A DNA stretch of 64,000 nucleotides, from contig JAFEMH010003642.1 in assembly GCA_022495995.1 (NCBI GenBank), positions 186,001 through 250,000 of the forward strand, in the 5' to 3' direction. Within the stretch, counting starts at the first letter, position 1. Each line of letters begins with the position of its first letter. Position numbers and translations under genes: made by a program. Positions 30,969 to 42,698 of the stretch are shown here, piece by piece. The notes beneath the pieces were generated by a model. That model saw nothing but the letters and a program-made list of their open reading frames with translations. It had not been told where the DNA came from and made no database searches. The stretch comes from Adenophora triphylla var. japonica (Eukaryota; Streptophyta; Magnoliopsida; Asterales; Campanulaceae).

Positions 30969-31991
30969 CTACTCGGGAAAGTCGCTATTCATCTCCACTT
31001 CTTCCAACTCTTCCACAGTTTGAATATCAGGCTCATCTCCCACTTGCAGTGTGTCGACTTCAATCCTCTTTCTTTTCTTGTCTCTGACGGGGACCTTCTC
31101 GCTTGGCAATGCAAAGGTGTTTCCCGTTGGCCGTCCGTCCATTGTCTCAACCTCAATCTCCTCAAACTCCTCTTCATCATCAATTTCTTCAATTATAGGT
31201 TCCTTCATCTGAACCAGTCTGACTGCCCTTACATAACTCAAAGTTGGGGTCACATTAACTATTTCCATTGAAACATCAATCTCGCCGGTGGCCTCTTGAT
31301 CCCTTATCTCTACTTCAACTTCACTCACCTCATCAACCTCCATCTCTGCGCCTTCAGAAACCACAGTTGTCGCTACGGCTATGATTGCCGTATTATTCAT
31401 CATACTTTCTGTTACCACCCAATATGTTTCCTCCTCCTCTGCGACAATCATATTGATACGCAATGGCCGATTTGCAGACTTAGTTGTTAATGAGCTGGTA
31501 CTTGCCGCCTTCCCCTTCTGCATTTCTCGCTTCTTTCTGACAACTGTGATAGCTTCACTCTTTAAACACCCAATGTCGTTGGGGGTGGGGTACTTCACTC
31601 TCTGATGTGGAATAGATACCACCATCTCGAAACTTTGCATAAATGGAATTCCCACTATGGCGTTATAAGGAGAAACCAAATCAATTACCATGAATTCCAC
31701 AGTTCTGGTTCTTGCAAACCTTCCCTCCCCAATCTCGACAGCCAAAACAATTATGCCCTTCACCCTCACTGTATGATTTGTAAAACCTTCCAGAAAACCA
31801 TTGTAAGGGACCAAATTGGCTTCAGTGTAATTCATCCTCTTGAATGCTTCATAATACAAAATATTGCGACTTGCCAAGGAGTCTACTAGTACCCGCTGAA
31901 CAATATTATTTCCCGGATAAATGGTGATCACAACTGGCTGGCTTCCATGACTCATTGTTACTGCCAATTCTCGCCTCGAGAAGCTTATCAC
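30969..31991 (-). pseudogene. Tat B protease and protease-pol linker
   Basis: From 31991 downward the protein reads VISFSRRELAVTMSHGSQPV, then RVLVDSLASRNILYYEAFKRM, GFLEGFTNHTVRVKG and the flap-side segment PYNAIVGIPFMQSFEMVVS. The catalytic DSG triad reads DSL, so the glycine is replaced. A long acidic linker (about residues 190-340) leads toward the polymerase. Upstream codons (MFQRYPPNEDR) are recovered only by joining 54555 to 34153 and 34139 across the two insertions. Confidence 0.8.
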
Positions 31992-32957
31992 TCGGTGTAA
32001 GTACCCAAATTCGGATCGTTACAATCCGTTAAAAGTTAACCGGAATCCGTTAACCGGCCCTTTCCAAGTTAACCGGAATCCGTTAATTCCCCCTTTCCGA
32101 GTCAACGAGACTTCCCATGACTGCCACGTGCATCCAAATTCTAAAGTGTACTCAACACACGTTATCACACGAAAAAGTACCACTTTCCTCGAAATACGCA
32201 ATTTTCGAGACTTTCCGGGACTGTTCCGGACATTTTCTTGGACAGTTATTTAGAAAACAGTCAAAACCGGGATTAACGGGACAAAAACCCTATCTTGGTG
32301 ACTCACAGGGACACGTGGCACACATGCACAGCCTCCCCCATCTCCATCAATCAAATTCAAGGGTGAAAAGTCCAAAATACCCCTGAAATTGAGAGTTAGG
32401 CCGTCCGGCCTGTTCTTCCTCAAAAACCAGATTCCTCAGCCAGCCCCTACAATTTCCAAAATACCTCAAAAGTCCCTCAAACTGAAGTTTAGGCCGGACG
32501 ACCTATTTTCCATTTTCACCCCCTATAAATACAGCCCCTCCCCTTCAGTAAAAAGGGTGAAAAAATATTAATCTTTGTCAAAACCCCACGGTTCCAGCCA
32601 ACCAAACACCCTCCCGAGCCCCGGAAATGCCTAGATTTGCGTGAAAACCACGTTTTCAGACCAAACACTTCTGAAACACCTCCTAAACACCAAATCGTAT
32701 CCCGTATACGCCTTTCCGAGCCAAAGAGTCAATACCTAGCCATTGGTAACACTCTCACTCTCTAAACTCCATTTTGTCTCGATTTACGTGTCAAACGCTA
32801 CTTTCAATCCGATCGAAGTTCTCAAAATGTCGACGTAACGCCGTCTACGAGACTTGATACGTTTTAGTTCCTAATCATCTTCTCTCCCGTAAGAGAAGTA
32901 ATTTCGGGTTAAAACGGCATTCAAGTCCCGTTTTTTACTTTTCTGTCATTTACCGTC

Positions 32958-33229
32958 CGGATCGTTCGATCCGTTGCTTCGCATTTTTATCGTCCGAACC
33001 GTTTGGTTCGTGACTATCATTTACAAGTCCGGATCGTTTGATCTGTCGATATTGCTATTTACTTTACGCACCTTTACAAATCCGAGTCGTTTGGCTCGTC
33101 GATCGCATTTTTGCCGTCCGGATCGTTTGATCCGTTGATACCGCATTTCAATACTGTCATTTACAAGTCCAAACCGTTTGGTTTGTTGATAGTATTTACT
33201 TACAACTGTCCGAGTTACAAAATGACTCG
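32958..33229. repeat. Seven short hairpins, loop GTTT, varying stems
   Basis: Six 16-nt hairpins start at 32958, 32995, 33030, 33083, 33119 and 33170. Left/right arms are CGGATC/GATCCG, CGAACC/GGTTCG, CGGATC/GATCTG, CGAGTC/GGCTCG, CGGATC/GATCCG and CAAACC/GGTTTG, with loop GTTC in the first and GTTT in the others. Where arms differ, the partner base changes to keep pairing; two cases become G-T pairs. A seventh (33211-33229) pairs CGAGT with ACTCG over a longer loop. Most follow GTC or ATC and precede TTGAT- or TCGAT-like sequence. Confidence 0.85.
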
Positions 33230-33299
33230 TTGATCGCATTTCATTTACTACCATTTTCATAAAAATTGGTAACATCGTAATGCCCGGTTCAAAACCGAA

Positions 33300-33744
33300 A
33301 GTTCGTCATTCGAACTCCTTTTTAAAACCCCTCAAAATCGACGTTTGTCATTCAAACGCTCATTTCCGACTCAAAATTGACGTTTGTCATTCAAACGCTC
33401 AGTTCAAACTCAAAATCGACGTTTGTCATTCAAACGCTCATTTCAAACTCAAAACCGACGTTTGTCATTCAAACGCTCATTTCCGACTCAAAATCGACGT
33501 TTGTCATTCAAACGCTCTTTTACCAAAATCAATGTTTGTCATTCAAACTAAAGATTCCAGTTCGTCATTTGAACTCCTTTTCGAACTCAAAATCGACGTT
33601 TGTCATTCAAACGCTCTTTTTACCAAAATCAATGTTTGTCATTCAAACCAAGATTAAAGCTTGTCATTCAAGCTCATTTTCAAAAGCAACACGAACACAC
33701 ACACGCACACTTTTCGAGGAAGGTAGAAAGACTCGTCATACGAG
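33300..33744. repeat. Hairpin array with loop TCATT, partly 39-bp tandem repeat
   Basis: CGTTTG-TCATT-CAAACG occurs at 33342, 33381, 33420, 33459, 33498 and 33597, the first five exactly 39 bp apart. Variants keep the loop and pairing: AGTTCG-TCATT-CGAACT at 33300, AGTTCG-TCATT-TGAACT at 33559 (one G-T pair), AGCTTG-TCATT-CAAGCT at 33658 and CTCG-TCATA-CGAG at 33732. GTTTG-TCATT-CAAAC also occurs at about 33533 and 33633. Confidence 0.88.
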
Positions 33745-34153
33745 GCATTTCGGGTGATCTCAATATACTCTTCCCGAAACGTAACGTGACCTCCGAACCA
33801 ACAATCTCTGTTCAAAATAGCCTTTTCCTAAGTTTTGGCTACCAATCAAAACGATCTCCTTTTCAAAGCCTTTTCCTATGCTTTGGCTACCAATCAAAAC
33901 GACCTCCTTTTCAAAGCCTTCTTCCAAGTTTTGGCTACCAATCAAAACGACCTCTTTTTCAAAGCCTTTTCCTAAGTATTGGCTACCAACTAAAATGACC
34001 TCCTTTTTCAAACTAGCCTTTTTCAAAGTTTGGGCTCATAATACAAAACGGCGTGGCGACTCCTCTCCTCCCGGCGAGGTCCCAATTTGCGAAAGCCGCT
34101 CGCCGCGTCCCCGCTCGCGATCCGGGTAATTTTACTCGGTCTTCATTTGGCGG

Positions 34154-36014
34154 TGTAAGTGCTCCAATTTGAGCCGTTAGTATTTTCGTTAGAAAATTAA
34201 CGAAAGTTTTAACATTTCCAACATTTCTAACAAACCCTAACCTTTCTAACAAAGCAAGGGTAAAGTGGGCATTGCCATTTAAAGTTAAACCAAGAAAAGA
34301 ATCTCAAAAAGCAAAAGAAATTGGAAAAATCCGAATTAGGCAAGTTGAAAAACAAACTGCTGTAATTTTTTGAATAATATTCCTCCTGTCCAAAAGCCAG
34401 CACTGTAGCAGATGAACAGTGCACGCTTACGAACCCCTCCGCGCGGACATCTATGTAAATCACAGAGGGCTATAAATTAAACCCTCCTCTCTCAGTCTAC
34501 ACAACACATTTTACACACAGAAGCTGCATTTTGGCGAAAAATAGAGAGAAAACAGTGGGAATCCTTAGATTGCCACCATTTTCTCTTGAACCTTTCCCAA
34601 TTTCACTTCAACCATTCTCATATCACTCTTAAACACACCAAGTTCAATCTTAAAACACTACTCAAGAGGAAGATTAGGGAGAAAACATAGAGGACTTAAG
34701 TGTTATCTACTTGTTTTCTCTTTGATCAACACTATCATCAAACCCTAAACACATTCAAGCCTTGAATCCACCCAAACACAACTCCAAAACACCAAATCTT
34801 GATACTCCTCAAGTCAAGCACCAAATCTTGATACTCCTCAAGTCAAATTCCAAGCCTAGGAAGATAGGGTGTCACCATTGATAAAGCCCTCCTTCTCAAA
34901 ACCCCAAAATCTTCTTTTAACTTCTTGTTCATCTTGTTCTTCTTACTTGGATCTACTTGATGTCTAGTTTAACTTAATTTTTGACCCAAGATGGTCATCT
35001 TGAAGTTCATCTTCATGAATGACCATCTCAAATGGTCCACATTTTAAATCTCTAGTTGATTTGTCTCTTTAATTTCATTTCTACAAAATATCCCCTTTCC
35101 CTTTGCAAAGGACATGTTTAAACCCCATAAATTCCCCAAGGATGACTTGAATATGATAACCACTTAACAAAAAGTAGTGGTATCAAGTCTAGGGATGAAA
35201 ATGGGGTGAACATAGATGCAAATCCCCCAAAAATCACATTTTCCCTCAAGAACATCTTGCTGTCCAGTAGCATTGTTCTGAGACCTCAGTCCATTTTCCT
35301 ATTTTTTTGGACCCAGTAAAACTTGGAATTGGGTGTTGACTACAAAATACTTTTTGTAGCCAACATCCAGAGCTTTCCAGAAATATTTTTATTTTATTTT
35401 TTGTGTGAGTAAAACTCCCTTTTTCAAATTTTCTTTTAAAGGTCAGTTCATCAGTTTCTGGAAATCCAGATTTCATATCTGATATTTCCAGAAGGTTTTG
35501 GCTCTTCAAATCACCCCCAAAATGAAAGTTCCTTTTCAGAAACCCTATTTAAGGTGTTATAAACAACTTTCATTCTCGGACTTTTCCCAGATTCTGAGTT
35601 TTTGAAGCCCTAAAGTCCATTTCAAAGTCAAGGGTCAACTGCCTTTTTCATTCTGGCAGAAATAATTTCCAACTTCAAAAGGTCTTTTGAGTACCAAATT
35701 TCAAACCAAAAATCATCCAAAAAATCATGGGATCAGTTTAAAGTTTTCAAAAGAGATCCCAATTTTTGCTTTTCTCAGTTTCAAATTATTTTGGTCAAAA
35801 CACACACACACACACACACAACAAAAGGATTTCAAATGTTTGGAAGACTCGTTTTTCGAGGTGCGCCGGGTGCACACTAACGTCCTTCCCGGCGCGTAAC
35901 GTGACCTCCGAACCCAAAATCTTTAATCTCGGGCATTTTTCAAAGTTTTGGCCCTCAAAATTAAAATGGCGTGGCGACTCCGTTTGATCACAAAAAAAAA
36001 TCGGGTACATCACA
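34154..36014 (+). repeat. 5' LTR of E2 (1861 bp)
   Basis: Starts TGTAAGTGCTCCAATTTGAG and ends TACATCACA. GGCTATAAATTAAACC near 34470 is a good TATA region and AAACCCTCCTCTCTCAGTCT follows as a possible transcription start zone. A CA microsatellite lies at 35803-35821. About 400 bp (35155-35565) are missing from the 3' copy. Confidence 0.9.
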
Positions 36015-36015
36015 G

Positions 36016-36033
36016 TGGCGACTCCGCTGGGGA
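36016..36033 (+). other. Primer binding site of E2
   Basis: TGGCGACTCCGCTGGGGA, one base after the LTR. The same motif in mutated form serves the left Ogre-like element. Confidence 0.8.
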
Positions 36034-37608
36034 CTAAATAAGCTTTTTCTAAAAAAAAATAAATGATATTTGGTATGTTGGTGGAAACCATTAAACTTCC
36101 CGTTATCGCCTCCTAACACGAGTCGGGGATAAATTGTGGTTTAACAATCCCACGTACCGGTATCATCGTTTTTAAAAAAAAAAAGGGGGAAAAGCTTTTG
36201 AGGGTCAAGCTTCCATCCCGGCATTAAAAATCATTTGTTGTGTGTGTTGATTTTTGCACATTTTCGTGTTGTTTTGGCCGCCTCGGAAAAAGTCAAGATT
36301 TTGACTGTCGGAATCATGTCCCTAACTGTTGGAATTTTTGTGCTTATGTGCTTATGTGTTCATTAAATTTCAAAAAAAAAATTCAAAAAAGAAAAAAATT
36401 CAAAAAAAAAAAGAGTTTCAAAAAAAAAAAAGAAAATTTTCAAAAAAAAAATCATGCATCATTCTTTTTAAGACACATGAAAAATTTCTATTTTACTCAG
36501 AAAAGGAAGATAGACTTCTTGCACACTACGCGCACGTGACCTTACACTGCACACTACGTCCCTAACCCGGGGAAATCCTTGTCGCGGCCCGTTTGGTCTT
36601 ATTACGCCTCTCGGTGCAAGCACAGGACTACCCAAACATCCCATGGAGCCTCGTGTCGACCATGCACTTGTCCGTGACACACTTTGTCCGAGACCCGGTT
36701 GGTTTTTAGTCTGGTCTGTGTCATGCCCTGTCTGTGTATAGACCTTTCCTTTCAAGCCTTTGTCGGCATACCGACTCAATATCTTTCGGGGACCCTAATC
36801 AGTCGAAGTTCTGCCGGTTTTCGCCGCGGACTTTGACCAAGATATTGACCGGCGCCTTGACTTCGGCTCGGCGCACAAATTATACACAGACTCCCAGCAT
36901 GACACTGAGTCATCAAGGATTAATGATTATTCCATGCCTAATTACGACCTAATTGACGACAAGTCAAGATCAATCGTGAACATTTATCAGTCCAAATCAT
37001 GCCGACTTTTTGTCGAGCCCTCGGACATGATCTTGACTTTGACGTCAGCCTTGTCCGTAATGTACATCGAATGCTCGTTAAGACTCGATTACCCGCCAGA
37101 CTTTTAGGATTGTTTTTCTTTCGGTCGGTGGGACCCGCTTGCCCTATAGGACCCTCGCCCGGGGCTGTCCACCCTGGGAGGTCGAAATACAGGTGGAATA
37201 CGAGGGGCTTATAGACGTAGTGACGGGGCCCACTGATTTAGGATCCAGAGTAGTTTGCGAAAAAGAAGAGAAATCTTTTCCAACCGATTAGGTTAATAAA
37301 ACATGTTTTAAGTAAACGTGAGCAAATAACTGCATGTTGCATGAGCCCAAAGCCCAAACACCTACCCTCCTTCAATTCCCATACATCTGAACCCTCGTGT
37401 CTTTCCCCCGCAGCTCCTCACAAAGGTTGGTTTCGGGCACCGGGTCACCGTTTAATCAGTTGGGAAGAGTCAAGCGCATCGTCAGCTTCACCGTCTGTTC
37501 CGACTCCGAATTTCGTAATGTCCGCATCACTGGTAACGATGGGGACAACGTCACTCCGCCTCCGGGACTCCTCGGACGGAACAACGGTGGAATCGGCTAG
37601 CCGAACGT
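36034..37608 (+). other. Leader of E2 with conserved splice-acceptor-like site
   Basis: A-rich runs occupy 36370-36450. Positions 37130-37300 are homologous to the leader of the left element. TTTCCCCCGCAG at about 37403-37414 corresponds to CTTTCCCGCAG in the left element (minus, about 2560), which suggests a leader intron acceptor. ORFs here of 70-130 codons are not convincing. Confidence 0.5.
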
Positions 37609-39728
37609 ATGAGAGTGCGCCGGGAAGCACGGTTGAACGGCCTTATGGAGGCTATCAAAAGCCATGGATTGGCCGCCAGTCTCAACCCCGATGGCACCTT
37701 CACTGTGGAAGAAGAGGAAGACCTCAATCCCGCTCTTAGTCAACCCGACTACTCCAGGATGCCACCACCGGCCTCCCACGATACTACCACCAGAGCCCAT
37801 GCTCCTCGATCTCTGGGTCAGCCAGCTCCCCAGCTGAGACCACTGGATCCATGCGGCTCGACGGACGAGCCGATTCGCAATGCCTCGGTGGGGACAAAGT
37901 CGATACGGAATGCCTTCCCATGGTTGGGGATACCCCGGAATGCCACAGCAAATTGGGATCCCGCCTCGGTTGGGACCAATCAATCCGGACTTTCGCAGCA
38001 ACGGTTTGGAATACCACCACGGTTTGGTTCGGGGCAACGATCAGAGCCCCTCCTCGAGAATGATGCTAGCTCATTTGCTCCTCACACAGCTTCCGCAAAC
38101 CCATTTCTCACTCGGGGTTCAATGGGTTACCAAGCCCCCATCCCGGTTTCATCGGAATCACCGGGACCACGGTATCCTCTCGGTTATGCATCCTCGCCAC
38201 AACCGGCCATGCAATTCAACAACCGGGGACGGCGGCCCGCACTTAAGCCTACTTATGGGCCTCACTCCGGAAATCCAAGCCATCTGGCTACCTCAGATCT
38301 GCCTCCATCTTCCCTGCCGATTGGAAGCCAACAGCAAGTCGCTGGATTCTATCCCTTTGCCCAAGCTCCTACCTACACTCCCCAGGGAAATTTGGGCCAA
38401 GGACAGGTTTTCACCTATGCTCCGGGATATGATATTCCTTCCACCAATGCACCACCAATGGCTAGTCCTCTTCCCGGCTCAAATATCGGCTCGAGCATTC
38501 CCACTCCACCTTTGGATCCCCAATTGGCTTGGTTTATGGAGCAACACAAGGAAATGAAAGCGCGGATCGTGAATTGACCGTCAAAAGGAACACTTTGCTC
38601 TTCGGCCTACGAGATCCCGACTCAATTGTACCCCTGCCTCACAAGTTCGTGATGCCCAATCTCGAACTGTTTGATGGAAGTGCGTGCCCTAAAACTCACT
38701 TGGACACCTACACTTTGGCGATGAAAGCTAAGGGATGCACAAACCGGCGGTTGGTGACTACTTGATCTCTCTTTGAAGTCGGGGGCTTTGAAATGGTTTT
38801 TCCGATTGCGGCTGAAGCTAGGGCTACTTGGGAGCAGTTACCGGTACTTTCACGGATAAGTATAAAGCCAACTTGGAATGGGAAACAAACGAGTTGACTC
38901 AGGACAACGGTGCGGCGCCACGATGAGAATATTGGGGATTTCTATAAAAGGTGGAACTTAAAGCTCGGTGAAATGGCCATTCCTCCCTCGACGAAGAGCG
39001 ATTAGACATCTTTCGGTCATGTTTGAAGCCGCATTTGAGAGCTTCCCTCGGTCACTTCCCCTACGGCGACTTGCGTGCAATGGTTAATTCCGGGGCTAAG
39101 TTCGAAAAGGCTTACAATCAACGGCCACTTGCACACCTTACGTATACTGGGTTTCTTCCACCTCCAACACGGCTCTGCCCAACCAAAAGGTAAAGAAGTG
39201 ATCGGCTATGCGGGACAGATCAGAACAATGCCACTTCCTTTGTTCCAAAGAAACCGATGCATCCGGATCCCGGCTCAAGACTTGAGAAACTTTGGGATGC
39301 CTTTGATTGATATCTTCAGAGGTTTGGTGAGAGAAGGTTTGCTCCGGCCTTTGGAAAATTATCAGCCTAGAAACCCCAATGCTCCTTTGGATACCTCCAA
39401 GCATTGTGCCTTTCATCAGTACCACGGGCACCTGACAGATGATTGCGTCCCCCTGAAAAAGGCAATCCAAGGTTTGATTGAACAAGGGAGGTTAGAGGTT
39501 CCTGAAGGGCCTAATACTATCAATAACCCGCTCCCTAGAAATAACAACATGAGTGTCAACATGATCGAGTTTGGTGGTTCAAGCCTTAGGGGCACAATGG
39601 AGTTTGACTCGTCCCTTTACGAGGTCAATGAACCAGTCATCGCAGGCAAGGAAAATGGTTGGATTGAGCAAGATGAAGTCCTGATGGAAAGACCTGCAAT
39701 AGCTCCCATCTCCAGCGTCGAAGAATAG
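37609..39728 (+). pseudogene. E2 gag (Ogre/Tat type)
   Basis: The N-terminal 322 codons (37609-38577) are rich in proline, glycine and serine and open MRVRREARLNGLMEAIKSHG. Around 38580-38765 another frame carries HKFVMPNLELFDGSACPKTHLDTYTLAMK, the start of the Ogre/Tat capsid domain. The next 300 bp are broken by several stops. The C-terminal part (39075-39728) has FRGLVREGLLRPLENYQPRNPN and the knuckle HCAFHQYHGHLTDDC, ending at TAG 39726. At least three frameshifts are needed, so no complete protein is made. Confidence 0.78.
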
Positions 39729-40140
39729 ATGCATGGTCCAACAGCAAAGAGCAGCTAGACTAGGGGCTACCTATCTCTAAAAATAGTCTTTTAGTCAACC
39801 TTCGTAGGTTCTAGTATTTTTCTTTCACCTAAGTCCATCTTGGACACTTGTCGGTTTTGTCCACCTCGAATGTTGTGGAAAGATAGCTTAACTATCATTT
39901 AAAATTTATATGTATATATATAAGTCTTTCTTCTTTTCTTCCTAGACTCGAGACATCACTTGCACACTCACGTTACACTTAATTGAAATGGTTTTATCCT
40001 AGATGATCACTTGTGCTGCTCAACTTCTAATTCTTTGAAATAATTAATATTTAAATTAATTGGAGTGAGAAAATCAAGTGATATCCCTCTCAAATTGGGG
40101 CTTACCAACTCCCCATCTTGCATCTCATATGCTCACATCC
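39729..40140 (+). other. Non-coding segment of E2 before Copia C
   Basis: This is where protease and pol would be expected. It holds AT-rich sequence with TATATGTATATATATAAG and a pyrimidine-rich TTCTTCTTTTCTTCCTAG that could act as a splice acceptor. No coding similarity is seen. It probably marks the junction of a large internal deletion. Confidence 0.45.
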
Positions 40141-40145
40141 CTTTC

Positions 40146-41641
40146 TGTTGGGTTTCGAGGGTCCATGCGCAGCGGAAAATTGCAAATAACTCGAATACCC
40201 AAAGCCCTAGAATCGTTCTAGATGAATAATTAAGAATTATGAATTAGGGTTACCAACCTTGATTGCCTTTGTCGTTGATATACGTGTTCCAACTCCAGAT
40301 TGAAGAGTTTGCAAGTCTTCAATATACGATCCTTGAATCACGAACAAAAAGATCTTGAGAAGCGAAGATCCTCCACGAGTATCCACGCGATGAACGAACC
40401 CTAGAACTCTTTCTAGGAGGATTGCTAGATCCTTCGATTGAAACACTTTCAATCTAAGTGTATTATGGAATTGGTGTGATGATTTCAATTCACAATTGAA
40501 AAGGGTTCTCAATTTTGGGTTTCTCTAAACTCAAAATTCGTCACTTGGCTGCTAGGGTTGATAAAGGAGAGTATTTATACTTTTTAAATACTGTGCCCTA
40601 TTAAAAACCCTTGAGAAAAACGGTTTCAGCATTCAGGGCACATGGGCGGTCGCCCATAGGGACCTGGGCGGTCGCCCATGTGTCCAGAGCCTAATCCTTC
40701 CTCCGAAAACCCATGTGGGCGGTCGCTCATAGGCACATGGGCGGTCGCCCATGTGTCCAGACTCCAATGCCCGGTTTTCCAAATAAGATGGGCGGTCGCC
40801 CAACACACCAGAATTCCATAATTCCATTTTGTCAATTCGTTCGATGCGTGTGACCCCATAGGACTATATTATGTTGGCAATGAGTTCGATCACATCGATC
40901 CTCATAAGACATGAGCGGACTCTAGCAAGCCATCATGCCTACCCAAATAATATAATATTAAGTTCGTTTTTCCTACATAGAACATATCACAATCCCATTG
41001 TCACACGATGTTATATTGAACATGAGTCATGGTCCACGTCAACTCATATTGTTCAATGCTTTCTCGTTACCAAGTAAATTGATTAATCGAATGACATTAA
41101 TCATATTAATTCATTCGGGCATGGCCATGCACTACATCAATCTTACTCACGAGTGGCCAAGCAAACATCTCTCTTTACGCGGGACAAGTTTCCATCTTGA
41201 CTTATCATTCTTCCCAACAAGAATCATATCATGCCAATGATAGCCCTTATTGTTGTCAGTTAAAGACAACGTTAAACTATATCAAACATGATATTCATCG
41301 AGTGGAAGACGATGATAATCTCGTGTCAAAGGATATCAATGATATGACTATATGAGATTTATTTATGACATATGACCATGACATAAATCTCATAATGGGT
41401 CAAGTCCGATTACCTTGTTCACTAACAAGTACCCATGAATCTAATGTGCATCTCTATGCATATAATCATCACATGATTATCCATTAGACTTCATACTAGT
41501 GCTTCATAAGTACCAGGGACACAATTATTAATGTAAACATGCAAACACATATAATAATCAAAAGAAACAATCTCATATATAAATAAGCAATGACATTACA
41601 TAAAGGTCTATCTCTATAGGCCTAGGGCACTAACACCTACA
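40146..41641 (-). repeat. 3' LTR of Copia C (1496 bp)
   Basis: TGTTGGGTTTCG to AACACCTACA on the plus strand. Just outside, minus-strand AAGTGGGAGAC is the polypurine tract. Five near-palindromes around GGGCGGTCGCCC lie at 40645-40800. Related to the solo LTR at 57766-60690. Confidence 0.93.
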
Positions 41642-41655
41642 GTCTCCCACTTGCA

Positions 41656-42695
41656 CTAGGCCCAATCACTCATGTATCTTATACCCATGGACCTAACATG
41701 ACCATCATGTTTAGCTTGTGGCAAAGGCTTGGTGAGAGGGTCCGAAATATTGTCATCTGTTGGTACTTTGCATATCTTGACGTCCTCCCTTTCACAGATT
41801 TCTCGAATGAGGTGAAAACGTCTCAAAATGTGTTTGGATCGCTGATGTGACCTTGGTTCTTTTGCTTGGGCAATAGCACCATTATTGTCACAGAACATCT
41901 CTATCGGGTTAGTGATACTCGGAACGACTTCTAAGTCACTAACGAACTTCTTGATCCAAACCGCCTCCTTAGCCGCATCCGATGCTGCTATGTATTCGGC
42001 TTGTTGTAGAATCGGCAACGGTGCTTTGCTTGGAACTCTTCCAACAAACGGCACCTCCATTTAGCATAAACACAAACCTGCATCTGCGATCTATAGTCAT
42101 CTTTGTCGGTTTGGAAGCTTGCATCTGTGTAACCCTTTACAACCAGATCATCTTCCATTCCTCCAAATACCAAGAATACATCCTTAGTTCTTCTCAAGTA
42201 CTTAAGGATATTCTTGACTGCTATCCAATGGTTTTCACCAGGATCAGACTGGTATCTACTCGTTGCGCTTAGAGCATACGAGACATCGGGTCTAGTACAC
42301 AACATGGCATACATGATAGATCCAATTGCCGAAGCATATGGAATATCACTCATCCTCTTTCGCTCATCATTTGTCTTAGGACAATGAGTCTTGCTAAGAG
42401 TAATGCCATGTCCCATTGGCAAGTTCCCTCTCTTAGAATTTTCCATGCGGAATCTTCTAAGGACCTTGTCAATATACGTACTTTGACTCAAACCAATCAT
42501 CCTTCTTGATCTATCTCTATAGATCTTGATACCAAGGATATAAGCCGCTTCACCCATATCTTTCATTGAAAAACATTTTCCTAACCAAGACTTAACAGTC
42601 TCGAGTGCAGGAACATTGTTTTCAATGAGCAAGATGTCATCGACATATAACACCGAAATAGCACTATGCTCCCACTTATTTTCTTGTATACACAA
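41656..42695 (-). pseudogene. Copia C reverse transcriptase C-terminal part and RNase H
   Basis: From 42695: SVLYVDDILLIENN (catalytic box), KCFSMKDMGEAAYILGIKI, and the RNase H start GYTDASFQTDKDDYRSQ. A frameshift near 42050 leads into the second frame (42060-41656) with EYIAASDAAKEAVWIKKF, the FCDNNGAI box and DPLTKPLPQ. Order and spacing are normal for Copia elements. Confidence 0.9.
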
Positions 42696-42698
42696 GGC

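Larger units (their letters stand above)
31996..34134 (+). repeat. Ogre-like solo LTR (2139 bp) with hairpin arrays
   Basis: Starts TGTAAGTACCC, like the left Ogre-like LTR, and ends GGGTAATTTTA. CTCGG is duplicated at 31991-31995 and 34135-34139. No internal region is present. Inside are two hairpin arrays (32958-33229 and 33300-33744) and a set of about 51-bp repeats around TTGGCTACCAATCAAAACGA (33830-34020). ATAAATA near 32525 could be the TATA box. The 3' part (33760-34060) resembles the LTR end of E2 (GTAACGTGACCTCCGAAC, GGCGTGGCGACTC). Confidence 0.85.

Noticed and set aside
33280..33757. Two overlapping ORFs of 125-126 codons with repeated ICHSNAHF-like units
   Set aside because: Generated by the 39-bp hairpin repeat (13 codons per unit) inside an LTR; no other coding evidence.
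37597..38037. 146-codon minus-strand ORF
   Set aside because: Antisense of the proline-rich gag of E2, with no independent features.
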